Shown: positions 8,111 through 17,101, numbered from the stretch's first letter. The stretch is 36,001 nucleotides of DNA from Clostridia bacterium (GCA_017520705.1 JAFXFF010000021.1:1-36001), one strand, 5' to 3'. The notes: a model not told the origin generated them from the letters alone. Made by a program: numbers and translations.

Positions 8111-8875
8111 TTATTTCGTTTTCATATCCTCTTCCAGTACCGCCACCAGCAGCAGGCGGCCGTCGCCGGAGTTGAGGCAGGTGCTCAGGGTCACCAGACG
8201 ATCGTCGGTGGTGGGGGTCACACCCTCCCGCACCTGTCGGGTGGAGGTTTTGGGCTTCAGGGTTTTGTCGATAAAGGCCTGCCGTCCCGCCTCCTCATTG
8301 AAATCGTAGGCCCACAGCAGGTGCTTGGCGCTGTAGGTGAACAGGGAGTAGATGCGGTATTTCAGCACGTGGCCGGGGGTGTAGATGTAGAGATACTCGT
8401 TTTCGCGGAAGAAATCCGTTTTTTTGAATTTGTGCACCGCCCCGAACATCTTATAGCCCCGCATATTGTGGCCGTAGAGAATGGTGTTGGGGTCGGAGAA
8501 ATCCGCTTCGTTGTATTTCTGGATGTAAATGCTGCCGTTACGGTCCTTTTCGCCTGCCTCGTTGCGGTCAAGGTAATAGTCCTCTTTGGTGTCGGGGCCG
8601 CTTTGCATCACGGCATAGTCGATGCCCACGTCGGGGATGCGAATCCACGCCACCGCCTCGGGAAATTCCGCCTGCAGGGCGGCAAAGTCCACGGGGTTGT
8701 CGGGCAGCTCCGGTTCAGGGTCGTCGGCGGGGGACGGATCGGGCACCGTCACGGTGGGGGCAAACTCCACGGTGGGAGAGGGCACAGGCAGATAGGGCTT
8801 GACCGCGATCAATAAGGAAACCGTGAGCACGCAGGATAGGATCGCCCACAGAATACGAAAAACCGTCTGGCGCAT
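8111..8875 (-). CDS. srtB: Class B sortase
   Basis: A 254-residue membrane-anchored transpeptidase that would join surface proteins or pili to the wall. An N-terminal hydrophobic helix covers about residues 8-25. A proline-rich spacer follows, then the sortase fold. The catalytic residues are visible: His136 (in Y-G-H-N-M), Cys233 (in T-L-S-T-C) and Arg240. The long insertion between His and Cys, with a helix, fits class B. The ATG at 8875 has AAAGGAGG upstream. A perfect consensus promoter lies at 8907-8935. No protein with an obvious sorting signal is encoded in this window, so its substrate lies elsewhere. Confidence 0.93.
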   Translation of the reverse strand: MRQTVFRILWAILSCVLTVSLLIAVKPYLPVPSPTVEFAPTVTVPDPSPADDPEPELPDNPVDFAALQAEFPEAVAWIRIPDVGIDYAVMQSGPDTKEDYYLDRNEAGEKDRNGSIYIQKYNEADFSDPNTILYGHNMRGYKMFGAVHKFKKTDFFRENEYLYIYTPGHVLKYRIYSLFTYSAKHLLWAYDFNEEAGRQAFIDKTLKPKTSTRQVREGVTPTTDDRLVTLSTCLNSGDGRLLLVAVLEEDMKTK

Positions 8876-8906
8876 ACCGCCGCCTCCTTTCGTAAAAATC
8901 AAACTT

Positions 8907-8935
8907 ATTATACGTAAAAAGCAGGCGCCTGTCAA
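8907..8935 (-). promoter_or_regulatory. Consensus promoter of the sortase gene
   Basis: On the minus strand TTGACA (8930-8935), exactly 17 bases, then TATAAT (8907-8912); the start codon follows about 30 bases later. Confidence 0.93.
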
Positions 8936-8981
8936 TGCCAAACATTCCCTCACATACCCGACGCTCTGCCGCACATTCTAT

Positions 8982-9093
8982 GGGTGGTCGGCAGGAAAAG
9001 ACGGGTCGTTTCAGGTGGGATGGCGAGGGCGCATCCCGGAGCACAAACGCCTCGTCATTCTCCACCGACTGTGTTTTCCTCCGCAGGCCACCC
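8982..9093 (+). other. Structured non-coding segment ahead of luxS
   Basis: Bases 8982-8999 are strongly complementary to 9074-9093. Between them is a hairpin at about 9018-9038 and further short pairings (9014-9018 with 9062-9066). The right arm overlaps the left half of the terminator at 9087-9112, so the two folds exclude each other. No known RNA family was recognised, and the promoter for such a transcript was not identified. Confidence 0.4.
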
Positions 9094-9112
9094 CGTCATT
9101 TTTCGGGGTGGC
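9087..9112 (+). terminator. Terminator upstream of luxS
   Basis: A perfect 9-bp GC-rich stem (9087-9095 with 9104-9112) followed by TTGCTTTTTG. It ends transcription coming from upstream and lies directly before the luxS -35 element. Confidence 0.8.
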
Positions 9113-9141
9113 TTGCTTTTTGTGTAAAAATATGTTATAAT
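9113..9141 (+). promoter_or_regulatory. luxS promoter
   Basis: TTGCTT (9113-9118), a 17-base spacer and TATAAT (9136-9141); the luxS ATG is 30 bases downstream. Confidence 0.75.
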
Positions 9142-9171
9142 GCATTAAATACATACGAAAGGCGGGGCATT

Positions 9172-9630
9172 ATGGACCGCATTGCCAGCTTTTGCATCAA
9201 TCACGACACCTTGGTTCCGGGGATGTATCTGTCCCGCGTGGATGGGGATGTGAACACCTACGACCTGCGCTTTGTGCGCCCCAATACGCCCCCTTACCTG
9301 CCCACCGATGCCATGCACACCATCGAGCATCTGGTGGCCACTTATGTGCGCAACAGTGCACATAAGGACGGCATCATTTATTTTGGCCCTATGGGTTGCC
9401 GCACGGGCTTTTATTTCCTCACCCGCGGCATTCCCCACGCCGACGCCATCCGCCTGATGGCAGATGCTCTTGCCTTTACCGCCGCCTATGAGGGCGCCAT
9501 TCCCGGCGCCTCCGCCATCGAGTGCGGCAATTGGCAGGACCACGATTTGGCAGGGGCCCGTCAATGGGCGTCCGCCATGGTGCCGGTGCTGGCGGATTGG
9601 TGCGAGGCGCAGTTGACCTATCCCGACTGA
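9172..9630 (+). CDS. luxS: S-ribosylhomocysteine lyase (autoinducer-2 synthesis)
   Basis: A 152-residue cytoplasmic metalloenzyme. LuxS splits S-ribosylhomocysteine into homocysteine and the AI-2 precursor DPD, recycling S-adenosylhomocysteine. The metal ligands are visible: His49 and His53 in H-T-I-E-H, and Cys118 in E-C-G-N-W-Q-D-H-D. The catalytic Cys76 lies in G-P-M-G-C-R-T-G-F. Length matches the family. The ATG at 9172 follows an AAAGGCGGGG ribosome-binding site; a longer open frame upstream runs through a terminator and promoter and is rejected. The partner nucleosidase (mtnN/pfs) is not adjacent. Confidence 0.97.
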   Translation: MDRIASFCINHDTLVPGMYLSRVDGDVNTYDLRFVRPNTPPYLPTDAMHTIEHLVATYVRNSAHKDGIIYFGPMGCRTGFYFLTRGIPHADAIRLMADALAFTAAYEGAIPGASAIECGNWQDHDLAGARQWASAMVPVLADWCEAQLTYPD

Positions 9631-9663
9631 TTTCGATCGTTTTATGAAAGGCAGGTGAACGCG

Positions 9664-11379
9664 GTGTTCGAAAAATTAAAGAAACGAGCGGTCCGTGTTT
9701 GCCTGCGTCTGTGGGAGCGGCTGTACCGCTATCATTACGGGCTGGGCATTCACACGTGGCGTCTGTTGCGCCGCATTGGCCGTCGCGTGTGGCGGGGGAT
9801 CCGACCTCTCCGCCACTGGGCGCGGTATCTGTGGATGCGCCGCGTGGTGCGTCCCGTTCACCGCTTTGTCCGTCGGCAGAAGCTGTTGGGCACGCGGATC
9901 AAGCCCGCCTTCCGGCAATTGCGCGAGGCGGCAAAAAAGAGCTTTTTCTCCATCTTCCCATGCTTTTGGCATTTGTGCCGCAGCGCGGTGAAGAATTACT
10001 GGGACGCGTTGTCCGCTTTGGGCCGTTTGGTGGGTCCCATCACCGCCGCCGCCGTGCTGGCGGTGACGCTGGGGGTCTGGTCGGGCACGGATTTCTGTCT
10101 GTCTGTCACCTATCAGGGGCAGGAGCTGGGCCTGGTGGAGAGCGCGGCGGTGTACGATCGCGGCGCGGCGTTGGCCCGCGGCCGTGTCATCAACGCCGAC
10201 GACTCCTTCGAGGTGGATGCGGTGCCTACGTTTACCATGACTCTGCGGCGGGGTAAGGCTACCCTTTCGGATCATGAGGTGTGCGACGCCATTTTGCGGC
10301 AGAGCGGCGATTCCATCGCGCAGGTCAGCGGCCTGTATGTAGACGGCGTCTTTGTGGGCGCTATGGAGGATGAGGCGGACATTGTCGCCGTGCTGGACGC
10401 CCTTAAGGCGGATCGCTACGACGAAAACGATCCCCATCAGCGGGCTGAGTTCGTGCAGACGGTGGAGATCGTCGAGGGTCTGTATCCCATCTCCGCCGTG
10501 GCGCAGGATCCCATCGACCTGACGGATATTTTGACCACCGAGGTGGTCAACGCCAGATACCATACCGTGCGGGCAGGGGACACCCTTTCCACCATCGCCC
10601 GTCAGTACGACATCACCACCGCCGATCTGCGGGAGTTGAATCCCCAATACGCCGCCACCGACACCATCCGGGTGGGCGAGGCATTGCTGGTGCAGCGGGC
10701 TCGCGCCCGTCTGCAGGTGCAGGTGGTCACCACGAAGGTGGAGACGGAAGAGATCCCCTACAAAACCAAGACGGTGTATCGTGACGACAAGCCGGCCACT
10801 TACAACAAGACCACCACTAAGGGTAAGGCGGGCAGCATGGACGTCACCTACGAGTACGTGCACCTGGACGGCGAGTTTATCTCCTCCAGCCGTGTGCTGG
10901 AGACAGTGACCAAGGAACCGGTCACCGAGGTGATAGAGCGGGGCACCAAGAAGACCTATGCGCAGGACGGCAGCGTGGTCCAGCCGGGCGACGGCATCGC
11001 CACCGGCAAGTGGACCTGGCCTGTGCCGGTGTGTCGCAACGTCTATCAGGGCTATCACAGCGGCCACTTGGCGTGGGACATCAGCTCCGGCCCCATCCCC
11101 GTATACAATAAGCCCTGCCTCGCCGTGGACGGCGGCAAGGTGGTGTATGCCGGTTGGTATTACAACTACGGCTATTACGTCAAGATCGACCACGGCAACG
11201 GCCTGTACAGCGTCTATGCCCATCTGAAGTCCATCAGCGTGGTGGAGGGTCAGTTGGTGTCCAACGGTCAGCAGATCGGCCGCATCGGTAATACAGGCTA
11301 TTCCTTCGGTCCTCACCTGCACCTTGAGGTCATCAAAAACGGCGTCAAGGTCAACCCCAACAAATATCTCAAACCGTAA
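9664..11379 (+). CDS. LysM-G5-M23 peptidoglycan endopeptidase (first of two tandem paralogs)
   Basis: A 571-residue membrane-anchored M23 zinc endopeptidase. About 120 arginine-rich, presumably cytoplasmic residues precede one transmembrane helix (about 122-145). A LysM repeat (about 300-345, Y-H-T-V-R-A-G-D-T-L), a G5 domain (about 355-430) and the peptidase domain (about 455-570) follow. Zinc-site residues are present: H-L-A-W-D near its start and H-L-H-L-E near its end. It would cut peptide cross-links in the wall. The GTG at 9664 fits AGGTG 6 bases upstream; GTG 9655 is an alternative. It resembles the next gene along its whole length, pointing to tandem duplication. Confidence 0.93.
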   Translation: MFEKLKKRAVRVCLRLWERLYRYHYGLGIHTWRLLRRIGRRVWRGIRPLRHWARYLWMRRVVRPVHRFVRRQKLLGTRIKPAFRQLREAAKKSFFSIFPCFWHLCRSAVKNYWDALSALGRLVGPITAAAVLAVTLGVWSGTDFCLSVTYQGQELGLVESAAVYDRGAALARGRVINADDSFEVDAVPTFTMTLRRGKATLSDHEVCDAILRQSGDSIAQVSGLYVDGVFVGAMEDEADIVAVLDALKADRYDENDPHQRAEFVQTVEIVEGLYPISAVAQDPIDLTDILTTEVVNARYHTVRAGDTLSTIARQYDITTADLRELNPQYAATDTIRVGEALLVQRARARLQVQVVTTKVETEEIPYKTKTVYRDDKPATYNKTTTKGKAGSMDVTYEYVHLDGEFISSSRVLETVTKEPVTEVIERGTKKTYAQDGSVVQPGDGIATGKWTWPVPVCRNVYQGYHSGHLAWDISSGPIPVYNKPCLAVDGGKVVYAGWYYNYGYYVKIDHGNGLYSVYAHLKSISVVEGQLVSNGQQIGRIGNTGYSFGPHLHLEVIKNGVKVNPNKYLKP

Positions 11380-11400
11380 CATCATAGAAGACATTCGCAC

Positions 11401-11436
11401 AAAAAGCACCGACCTTCACAGGCCGGTGCTTTTTTG
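11401..11436 (+). terminator. Terminator after the first M23 gene
   Basis: A stem of about 13 bp with one mismatch (around 11401-11414 with 11420-11434), followed by a T6 run. Confidence 0.88.
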
Positions 11437-11497
11437 TGTCACCTCCACAAAATCGTCCGTCGCCCTTGGTAATTCTTACAAACTTTCCGCGTCGGTC

Positions 11498-11526
11498 TTG
11501 CCTTTTCACAAAAAATGATGTATACT
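11498..11526 (+). promoter_or_regulatory. Promoter of the second M23 gene
   Basis: TTGCCT (11498-11503), a 17-base spacer and TATACT (11521-11526); the start codon at 11605 is 78 bases further on. Confidence 0.72.
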
Positions 11527-11604
11527 GTTTGATTGGTGCGGTTTGCACCCATAATGACGCTACGTTTCGTTTCGATAGATACCTCTTAGGAAAGGAGGGT
11601 GCCT

Positions 11605-13290
11605 ATGAAGGAAAAAAAGAAAAACTTTTTCGCGGTGTTGGGTCACGTGCTGTCCTGCGTCGGCGAGGCGGTGTATCAGTATCATTACCGCTTGGGCGTG
11701 TTTGTGTTGCGCCGTCTGCGTCGGTTGGGCCGCTTTCTCTCCCGCGTCACGCTGAAGCCCCGCCGCTCTGTGCGGTATGTGTGGCTGGTGCTGGTTTCTC
11801 GCCCGATTCACCGCTTCTTCCGCCGCATTTGGCGGATGCTGACGGGCATCCCCGCCGCCTATCGGGGGATGGGAAAGGATTTGAAAAAGAATCCCTTGCT
11901 GCTGTTCCCGTGGTTGCCCCGCGGCATCGTGCGGTGGCTGCGGGAGCATCGGGAGGCCTGGTTCTCTATGGGCCGCCTGTTGGGCCCCGTGGTGGGCGTG
12001 ATGTTTTTGGTCACCACCATTCAGACTTGGACGGGCACCGAGTTTTGCCTTGCCCTGAGCTACCGCGGCGCTGAGCTGGGGGTGATCGAGCACGCCTCGG
12101 TGTACGATGAGGCCGCCTCCATGGCCCGCGACCGTGTGACCAATGAGGACGATTCCTTCACTGTGGATGTGGTGCCCACCCTCACCCTGACGATCAAGGG
12201 GGGCAAGACTCCGCTCAACGCTTCGCAGGTATGCGACGCCATTCTGCGCAATTCCGGCGACGCCATCGCCGAGGCCACCGGCCTTTATATCGATGGCGAT
12301 TTCATCGGCGCGGCACAGGACGGCGAGGAGCTGCAGGCTATGCTGGACGGCCTCAAGGAGGGGCAGGACCAGTTTGATAAGGACGACCCCGATCAGCGGG
12401 TGGAGTTTGTGCAGGACGTTCGCACAGAGGAGGGCCTGTTCCCCATCTCCACCATTCAAAAGGAGTCCGACTTGCTGAAAAAGCTCACCCACCAGACGGT
12501 GGTAGAGAAGGTGTACACCGTTCAGTCGGGAGACGTCTTCAGCCGTATAGCACTCAAGCACGATATGACCTCGGCGGAGCTGAAGGCGCTCAACCCCCAC
12601 ATCACCGACACCAACCGTCTGCAGATCGGCGACAAGCTGGTGGTGCAGCGCGCCCAGTCCTTCCTGCAGGTCAAGCTGGTCAAGACCATCCGCTACACCG
12701 AGACTATTGATTACAAGACCCAGACTGTCTACCGCAAGGATAAGGAGGAGGGCTATTCCAAGACCCTCACCGCCGGCAAAGAGGGCAGCAAGGATGTGGT
12801 GGCAGAGATCACCTATCTGGACGGCTTTGAGACCGAGCGGATTGTGGTCAGCGAAACGGTGACCAAGCAGCCGGTCACCAAGGTGGTGGAGGTGGGCACC
12901 AAGAAGGTGGCGCCCATGCTGTGGCCCGTCCCCATCTGCCATCGCGTATATGTGGGATACAGCAGCAGCCATAGAGCCATTGACATCAGCTCCGGCCCCG
13001 TCCCCGTATTGGGCAAGCCCGCCGTTGCTGCCGACAGCGGTACCGTCATTGAGGCCTCCACCGGCTGGAACGGCGGCTACGGCACAGTGGTCAAGGTGCG
13101 TCACTCCAACGGCCTCGTCACCGTCTACGCCCACTTGCAGACGCTTAAGGTGTCGGTGGGTCAGCGTGTCACCCGCGGCCAGACTGTGGGCCTCATCGGC
13201 AATACCGGCCGTTCCTTCGGCCCCCACCTGCACTTTGAGGTCATCCGCAACGGCGTCAAGGTCAATCCCCTCAATTATGTAAAACCGTAA
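11605..13290 (+). CDS. LysM-G5-M23 peptidoglycan endopeptidase (second paralog)
   Basis: A 561-residue protein with the same order of parts as its upstream neighbour: a basic N-terminus of about 110 residues, one membrane helix (about 120-140), an unassigned middle region, LysM (about 296-340, Y-T-V-Q-S-G-D-V), G5 (about 350-425) and M23 peptidase (about 440-560). Metal and catalytic residues appear intact (H-R-A-I-D and H-L-H-F-E). The ATG at 11605 has AAAGGAGGGTG upstream. It has its own promoter and terminator, so the two copies can be expressed independently. Likely role: wall remodelling during growth, division or sporulation; sequence alone does not say which. Confidence 0.93.
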   Translation: MKEKKKNFFAVLGHVLSCVGEAVYQYHYRLGVFVLRRLRRLGRFLSRVTLKPRRSVRYVWLVLVSRPIHRFFRRIWRMLTGIPAAYRGMGKDLKKNPLLLFPWLPRGIVRWLREHREAWFSMGRLLGPVVGVMFLVTTIQTWTGTEFCLALSYRGAELGVIEHASVYDEAASMARDRVTNEDDSFTVDVVPTLTLTIKGGKTPLNASQVCDAILRNSGDAIAEATGLYIDGDFIGAAQDGEELQAMLDGLKEGQDQFDKDDPDQRVEFVQDVRTEEGLFPISTIQKESDLLKKLTHQTVVEKVYTVQSGDVFSRIALKHDMTSAELKALNPHITDTNRLQIGDKLVVQRAQSFLQVKLVKTIRYTETIDYKTQTVYRKDKEEGYSKTLTAGKEGSKDVVAEITYLDGFETERIVVSETVTKQPVTKVVEVGTKKVAPMLWPVPICHRVYVGYSSSHRAIDISSGPVPVLGKPAVAADSGTVIEASTGWNGGYGTVVKVRHSNGLVTVYAHLQTLKVSVGQRVTRGQTVGLIGNTGRSFGPHLHFEVIRNGVKVNPLNYVKP

Positions 13291-13298
13291 TCGCGTTC

Positions 13299-13329
13299 AA
13301 AAACACCGACACACCGTGTCGGTGTTTTT
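13299..13329 (+). terminator. Terminator after the second M23 gene
   Basis: A perfect 14-bp inverted repeat (13299-13312 with 13316-13329), a 3-base loop and a T6 tail. Confidence 0.93.
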
Positions 13330-13373
13330 TGTTTGCAAAAATCTTCCAAAAAAATTCACACTTTCTCTTTATT

Positions 13374-13404
13374 TTTACATTTATTTGTGGTAGAATACTA
13401 TAAT
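13374..13404 (+). promoter_or_regulatory. Probable promoter of the ruvB-led cluster
   Basis: TATAAT (13399-13404) with TTTACA (13374-13379) 19 bases upstream; the spacing is slightly long. It lies between the preceding terminator and the ruvB start at 13455. Confidence 0.5.
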
Positions 13405-13454
13405 CTATAAGTATACTCGCCATCTGTGCGGATTTTTAAGAAGGAGGGACACGT

Positions 13455-14477
13455 ATGGAGATGGATTTGGAAAATCGCTTGGTTTCTGCCGAATACCTGC
13501 CGGAGGACGATGGGGACAATCCCCTGCGCCCCCGCACCCTGCGTGAATACGTGGGGCAGGAGAAGGTCAAGGAGAACCTGTCGGTGTTTATCGATGCCGC
13601 CAAAATACGGCACGAGGCCCTGGACCACGTCCTGCTGTACGGCCCTCCCGGCCTGGGCAAGACCACCCTGGCGGCCATCATCGCCAATGAGCTGGGGGTC
13701 AATTTCCGCATCACCTCCGGCCCTGCGCTGGAGCGCCCCGGCGATCTGGCGGCGCTGCTGACCAATCTGGACGAGGGGGACGTGCTGTTCATCGACGAGA
13801 TCCACCGCCTGCCCCGCACGGTGGAGGAGATTCTCTACCCTGCTATGGAGGATTTTTCCATCGACATTATGCAGGGCAAGGGACAGGGCGCGGCCTCCAT
13901 CCACCTGCCGCTGCCGCATTTCACCCTCATCGGCGCCACCACCCGCGCCGGTCAGCTGTCCGCCCCCTTGCGCGACCGCTTCGGCGTCATTTCCCGTCTG
14001 GAGATGTACACCCCCGACGAATTATCCCGCATCGTCACCCGCTCCGCCCGCATTTTGGATGTGGAGATCGACCCCGACGGTGCCTTTGAGATCGCCACCC
14101 GCTCCCGCGGCACCCCCCGTCTGGCCAACCGCTTACTTAAGCGCGTTCGCGATTTCGCCGCCGTGCTTAATGACGGCGTGGTGGACCGCAAGACGGCGGA
14201 CGAGGCCCTCAACCGTATGGAGATCGACGCGCTGGGTCTGGATCTGGTGGACCGCCGCATTTTGGAGGCTATGATCCGCCACTACAACGGCGGCCCCGTG
14301 GGTCTGGACACTCTCGCCGCCGTCACCGGCGAGGAGGCCATCACCATCGAGGACGTCTACGAGCCGTACCTGATGCAGCTGGGCTTCATCAACCGCACCC
14401 CCCGTGGTCGTGTGGTGCTGCCCGCCGCCTACGCTCACTTGGGCATCCAAAACCCCAACGGCCAGATGAGTTTTTAA
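13455..14477 (+). CDS. ruvB: Holliday junction branch migration ATPase RuvB
   Basis: A 340-residue AAA+ motor that drives Holliday junction branch migration with RuvA during recombinational repair. Walker A is G-P-P-G-L-G-K-T (63-70), Walker B is D-E-I-H (114-117), sensor 1 lies in G-A-T-T-R-A-G, and the C-terminal winged helix ends with the typical P-R-G-R-V. AAGGAGGG lies about 9 bases before the ATG. ruvA and ruvC, its usual neighbours, are not in this window. It opens a plus-strand cluster running to 23,682. Confidence 0.98.
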   Translation: MEMDLENRLVSAEYLPEDDGDNPLRPRTLREYVGQEKVKENLSVFIDAAKIRHEALDHVLLYGPPGLGKTTLAAIIANELGVNFRITSGPALERPGDLAALLTNLDEGDVLFIDEIHRLPRTVEEILYPAMEDFSIDIMQGKGQGAASIHLPLPHFTLIGATTRAGQLSAPLRDRFGVISRLEMYTPDELSRIVTRSARILDVEIDPDGAFEIATRSRGTPRLANRLLKRVRDFAAVLNDGVVDRKTADEALNRMEIDALGLDLVDRRILEAMIRHYNGGPVGLDTLAAVTGEEAITIEDVYEPYLMQLGFINRTPRGRVVLPAAYAHLGIQNPNGQMSF

Positions 14478-14489
14478 TGAGGTAACGCT

Positions 14490-15353
14490 ATGAGAGCAGC
14501 CAACAACTGGAAAGATTACGAACTTTTGGATACCTCCCGTGGCGAGCGTCTGGAGCGCTGGGGCGACATCATCCTGATTCGTCCCGATCCTCAGATCTTG
14601 TGGGATACCCCCCGCCGCGATCCCCGCTGGAAGCAGGCTCACGCCCGCTACCACCGCTCCAATACGGGCGGCGGCCAGTGGGAGCGGTACCGCCCCATCC
14701 CCGACAGCTGGCAGATCGCCTACGGCGACCTGCAGTTTGCCCTCAAGCCTATGGGTTTCAAGCACACCGGTCTGTTCCCCGAGCAGGCGGTCAACTGGGA
14801 TTTGATGGCGGATTTGATTAAACGGGAAAACCGCCCCGTCAAGGTGCTCAACCTCTTCGGTTACACCGGTGCCGCCACTCTGGCCTGCGTCGCCGCCGGC
14901 GCTCACGTCACCCACGTGGACGCCTCCAAGGGCATGGTGGCCTGGGGCAAGGAGAACGCCGTAGCCTCCGGCTTGGCTGACAAGCCCATGCGCTGGCTGG
15001 TGGACGATTGCGTCAAGTTCGTCCAGCGGGAGCAACGCCGCGGCAACACCTACGACGGCATCCTGATGGATCCCCCCTCTTACGGGCGCGGCCCCGGCGG
15101 CGAGGTGTGGAAGCTGGAGGAGCAGGTGTATCCGCTGGTGGCGGAGTGCGTCAAGCTGCTCTCCGACGACCCCTTGTTCTTCCTGATTAACTCCTACACC
15201 ACCGGCCTGTCTCCCTCGGTGATGCAGTACGTGCTGGGCACCCTGCTCCCCAAGGATATCGGCGGCACTCTGTCTGCCGACGAGATCGGCTTGCCTGTGA
15301 CTAATAGTGGTATGGTACTGCCTTGTGGAGCAACGGCTCTCTGGCATAAGTAA
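14490..15353 (+). CDS. RlmI/RlmK-like class I SAM-dependent methyltransferase
   Basis: A 287-residue cytoplasmic enzyme. The Rossmann SAM-binding motif N-L-F-G-Y-T-G lies at about 120-126, a conserved aspartate (V-D-A-S) at about 145, and motif IV D-P-P-S-Y-G-R-G at about 193. This pattern belongs to the RlmI/RlmK family of 23S rRNA cytosine or guanine methyltransferases, but this protein lacks an N-terminal PUA domain, so the RNA target is uncertain. It starts 12 bases after ruvB with GAGG upstream and is likely co-transcribed. Confidence 0.88.
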   Translation: MRAANNWKDYELLDTSRGERLERWGDIILIRPDPQILWDTPRRDPRWKQAHARYHRSNTGGGQWERYRPIPDSWQIAYGDLQFALKPMGFKHTGLFPEQAVNWDLMADLIKRENRPVKVLNLFGYTGAATLACVAAGAHVTHVDASKGMVAWGKENAVASGLADKPMRWLVDDCVKFVQREQRRGNTYDGILMDPPSYGRGPGGEVWKLEEQVYPLVAECVKLLSDDPLFFLINSYTTGLSPSVMQYVLGTLLPKDIGGTLSADEIGLPVTNSGMVLPCGATALWHK

Positions 15354-15378
15354 TACATTCGAAAGGAGGGGCATCGGT

Positions 15379-16221
15379 ATGGATATGCTCCGTGCGATTG
15401 ACGTACATTTCGACTATACCTACGAAAACGAGGCCCCTCAGGTGGTCTTGCAGGGTGTGGATCTCGCCATTGAAAAAGGCTCGTTTGTCGCCGTCCTCGG
15501 CCACAACGGCTGCGGCAAGTCTACCCTCGCCAAGCATTTCAACGCCCTGCTTCTCCCCACGGGTGGGCAGGTGCTGGTGGCGGATATGACTACCGCCGAC
15601 GAGGACAACACCTACCCCATCCGCCGACGGGTGGGCATGGTGCTGCAGAATCCCGATAACCAATTGGTCTCCACCATTGTGGAGGAGGACGTGGCCTTCG
15701 GCCCCGAGAATTTGGGTCTGCCACCCGCCGAGATCCGCGCCCGCGTGGACGCGGCGCTGGCGGCGGTGGATATGACCGCATACAAGGATCATTCCCCCCA
15801 CCGTCTGTCCGGCGGCCAAAAGCAGCGCATTGCCATCGCCGGCGTGCTGGCGATGCATCCCGATTGCCTGCTGCTGGACGAACCCACCGCCATGTTAGAC
15901 CCTCAGGGTCGCCGCGAGGTGCTGGACACCGTCTGCCGCCTCAACCATGAGCAGGGGATGACGGTGGTGCTCATCACCCACTATATGGAGGAGGCGGCGC
16001 TGGCCGACCGCGTAGTGGTGATGGATGAGGGCCGCGTGGTGCTGGACGGCACCCCCCGCCAGGTGTTCGCTCAGGGTGAACGCCTCACCGCTTTGGGTTT
16101 GGACGTCCCCCAGCCCACCGCCCTGTGTGCGGCGCTCCGTCAGCGCGGTGTGGACATCCCCGCTGACCTGTTAACCCCCGAAGAGTGCGCCGCCGCCATT
16201 CTGAAACGACTCAAAAACTAA
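15379..16221 (+). CDS. ecfA1: ECF transporter ATPase EcfA1
   Basis: A 280-residue ABC ATPase. Walker A is G-H-N-G-C-G-K-S-T (41-49), the Q-loop is Q-N-P-D-N-Q, the signature is L-S-G-G-Q-K-Q-R, and Walker B ends L-L-L-D-E-P-T. With EcfA2 and EcfT it forms the energizing module that serves various vitamin- or metal-binding EcfS subunits in the membrane. The Q-N-P-D-N-Q sequence and the acidic residue after the signature region fit the EcfA1 type. AAAGGAGG precedes the ATG. No EcfS gene is adjacent, as is usual for group II ECF systems. Confidence 0.96.
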   Translation: MDMLRAIDVHFDYTYENEAPQVVLQGVDLAIEKGSFVAVLGHNGCGKSTLAKHFNALLLPTGGQVLVADMTTADEDNTYPIRRRVGMVLQNPDNQLVSTIVEEDVAFGPENLGLPPAEIRARVDAALAAVDMTAYKDHSPHRLSGGQKQRIAIAGVLAMHPDCLLLDEPTAMLDPQGRREVLDTVCRLNHEQGMTVVLITHYMEEAALADRVVVMDEGRVVLDGTPRQVFAQGERLTALGLDVPQPTALCAALRQRGVDIPADLLTPEECAAAILKRLKN

Positions 16222-16240
16222 CGAAAGGAGTGAACGTCGT

Positions 16241-17101
16241 ATGGCGATCCTTACCGTCGAAAACCTTACCCACACCTACGGCGCTCACTCGCCGTTTGAA
16301 AAGCACGCTGTCCGCGGCGTGTCCTTGGATATTCAGGAGGGGGAGCTCTTGGGCATCATCGGTCACACCGGCTCGGGCAAATCCACCCTCATTCAGCACC
16401 TCAACGGCCTGCTTCGTCCTAACGAGGGCCGGGTGCTGTTGGATGGCATCGACATCTGGGAGAATCCCAAGAAGATTCGGGATGTCCGTTTCCGTGTGGG
16501 TATGGTGTTCCAGTATCCCGAGCATCAGCTGTTCGAGGACACGATTTACAAGGACATCGCTTTCGGCCCTAAGAATATGGGCCTTTCTGAGGAGGAGATC
16601 GACCACCGCGTGCGGCAGGCTGCCGCCTACGTGGGTCTTCCCGAATCCCTTTTGGATAAATCCCCCTTCGACCTGTCGGGCGGCGAAAAGCGCCGCGCCG
16701 CCATTGCCGGTGTGATGGCCATGGAGCCGCAGGTGCTGATCTTGGATGAGCCCACCGCCGGTCTGGACCCCCAGGGCCGCGAGCAGATTCTCACTATGAT
16801 ACAGGATTACCGCCGCACCCGCGGCACCACCGTGCTGTTGGTGACCCACAGCATGGAGGACGTGGCCCGCGTCGCGGACCGTATTCTCGTGATGGCGGAT
16901 GGCCAGGTGGCTATGCTGGATACCGTGGAGGCGGTCTTCTCCCGCGCGGAGGAGTTGGAGCGCATCGGTCTTACCGTCCCCGCGGTCACCAAGACCCTGC
17001 TTCTCTTACAGCAGGCAGGGGTGGCGGTGGATACCGCCGCCTACACTGTCGAGGCCGCCACCGCCCAGCTCATCTCTCTGTTAGGGGGTGACGGCGTATG
17101 A
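16241..17101 (+). CDS. ecfA2: ECF transporter ATPase EcfA2
   Basis: A 286-residue ABC ATPase paired with EcfA1. Walker A is G-H-T-G-S-G-K-S-T (41-49), the Q-loop is F-Q-Y-P-E-H-Q-L-F, the signature is L-S-G-G-E-K-R-R, and Walker B is I-L-D-E-P-T-A-G-L-D. F-Q-Y-P-E-x-Q-L-F is characteristic of EcfA2. It starts 19 bases after ecfA1 with AAAGGAGTG and overlaps ecfT by four bases (ATGA), which indicates translational coupling. Confidence 0.96.
   Translation: MAILTVENLTHTYGAHSPFEKHAVRGVSLDIQEGELLGIIGHTGSGKSTLIQHLNGLLRPNEGRVLLDGIDIWENPKKIRDVRFRVGMVFQYPEHQLFEDTIYKDIAFGPKNMGLSEEEIDHRVRQAAAYVGLPESLLDKSPFDLSGGEKRRAAIAGVMAMEPQVLILDEPTAGLDPQGREQILTMIQDYRRTRGTTVLLVTHSMEDVARVADRILVMADGQVAMLDTVEAVFSRAEELERIGLTVPAVTKTLLLLQQAGVAVDTAAYTVEAATAQLISLLGGDGV

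Noticed and set aside
9014-9070. T-box leader before luxS
   Set aside because: The GGTGG-like stretch lacks the full conserved T-box sequence and stem I motifs, and luxS has its own promoter further downstream.
8935-9171. Longer N-terminus for LuxS
   Set aside because: The extension would cross a terminator and the luxS promoter, and LuxS proteins begin near the ATG at 9172.
9676-13233. Two very long open frames on the minus strand opposite the M23 genes (about 577 and 557 codons)
   Set aside because: They mirror the GC-rich codon pattern of the real plus-strand genes, have low-complexity His/Gly/Asp-rich translations and no domains.
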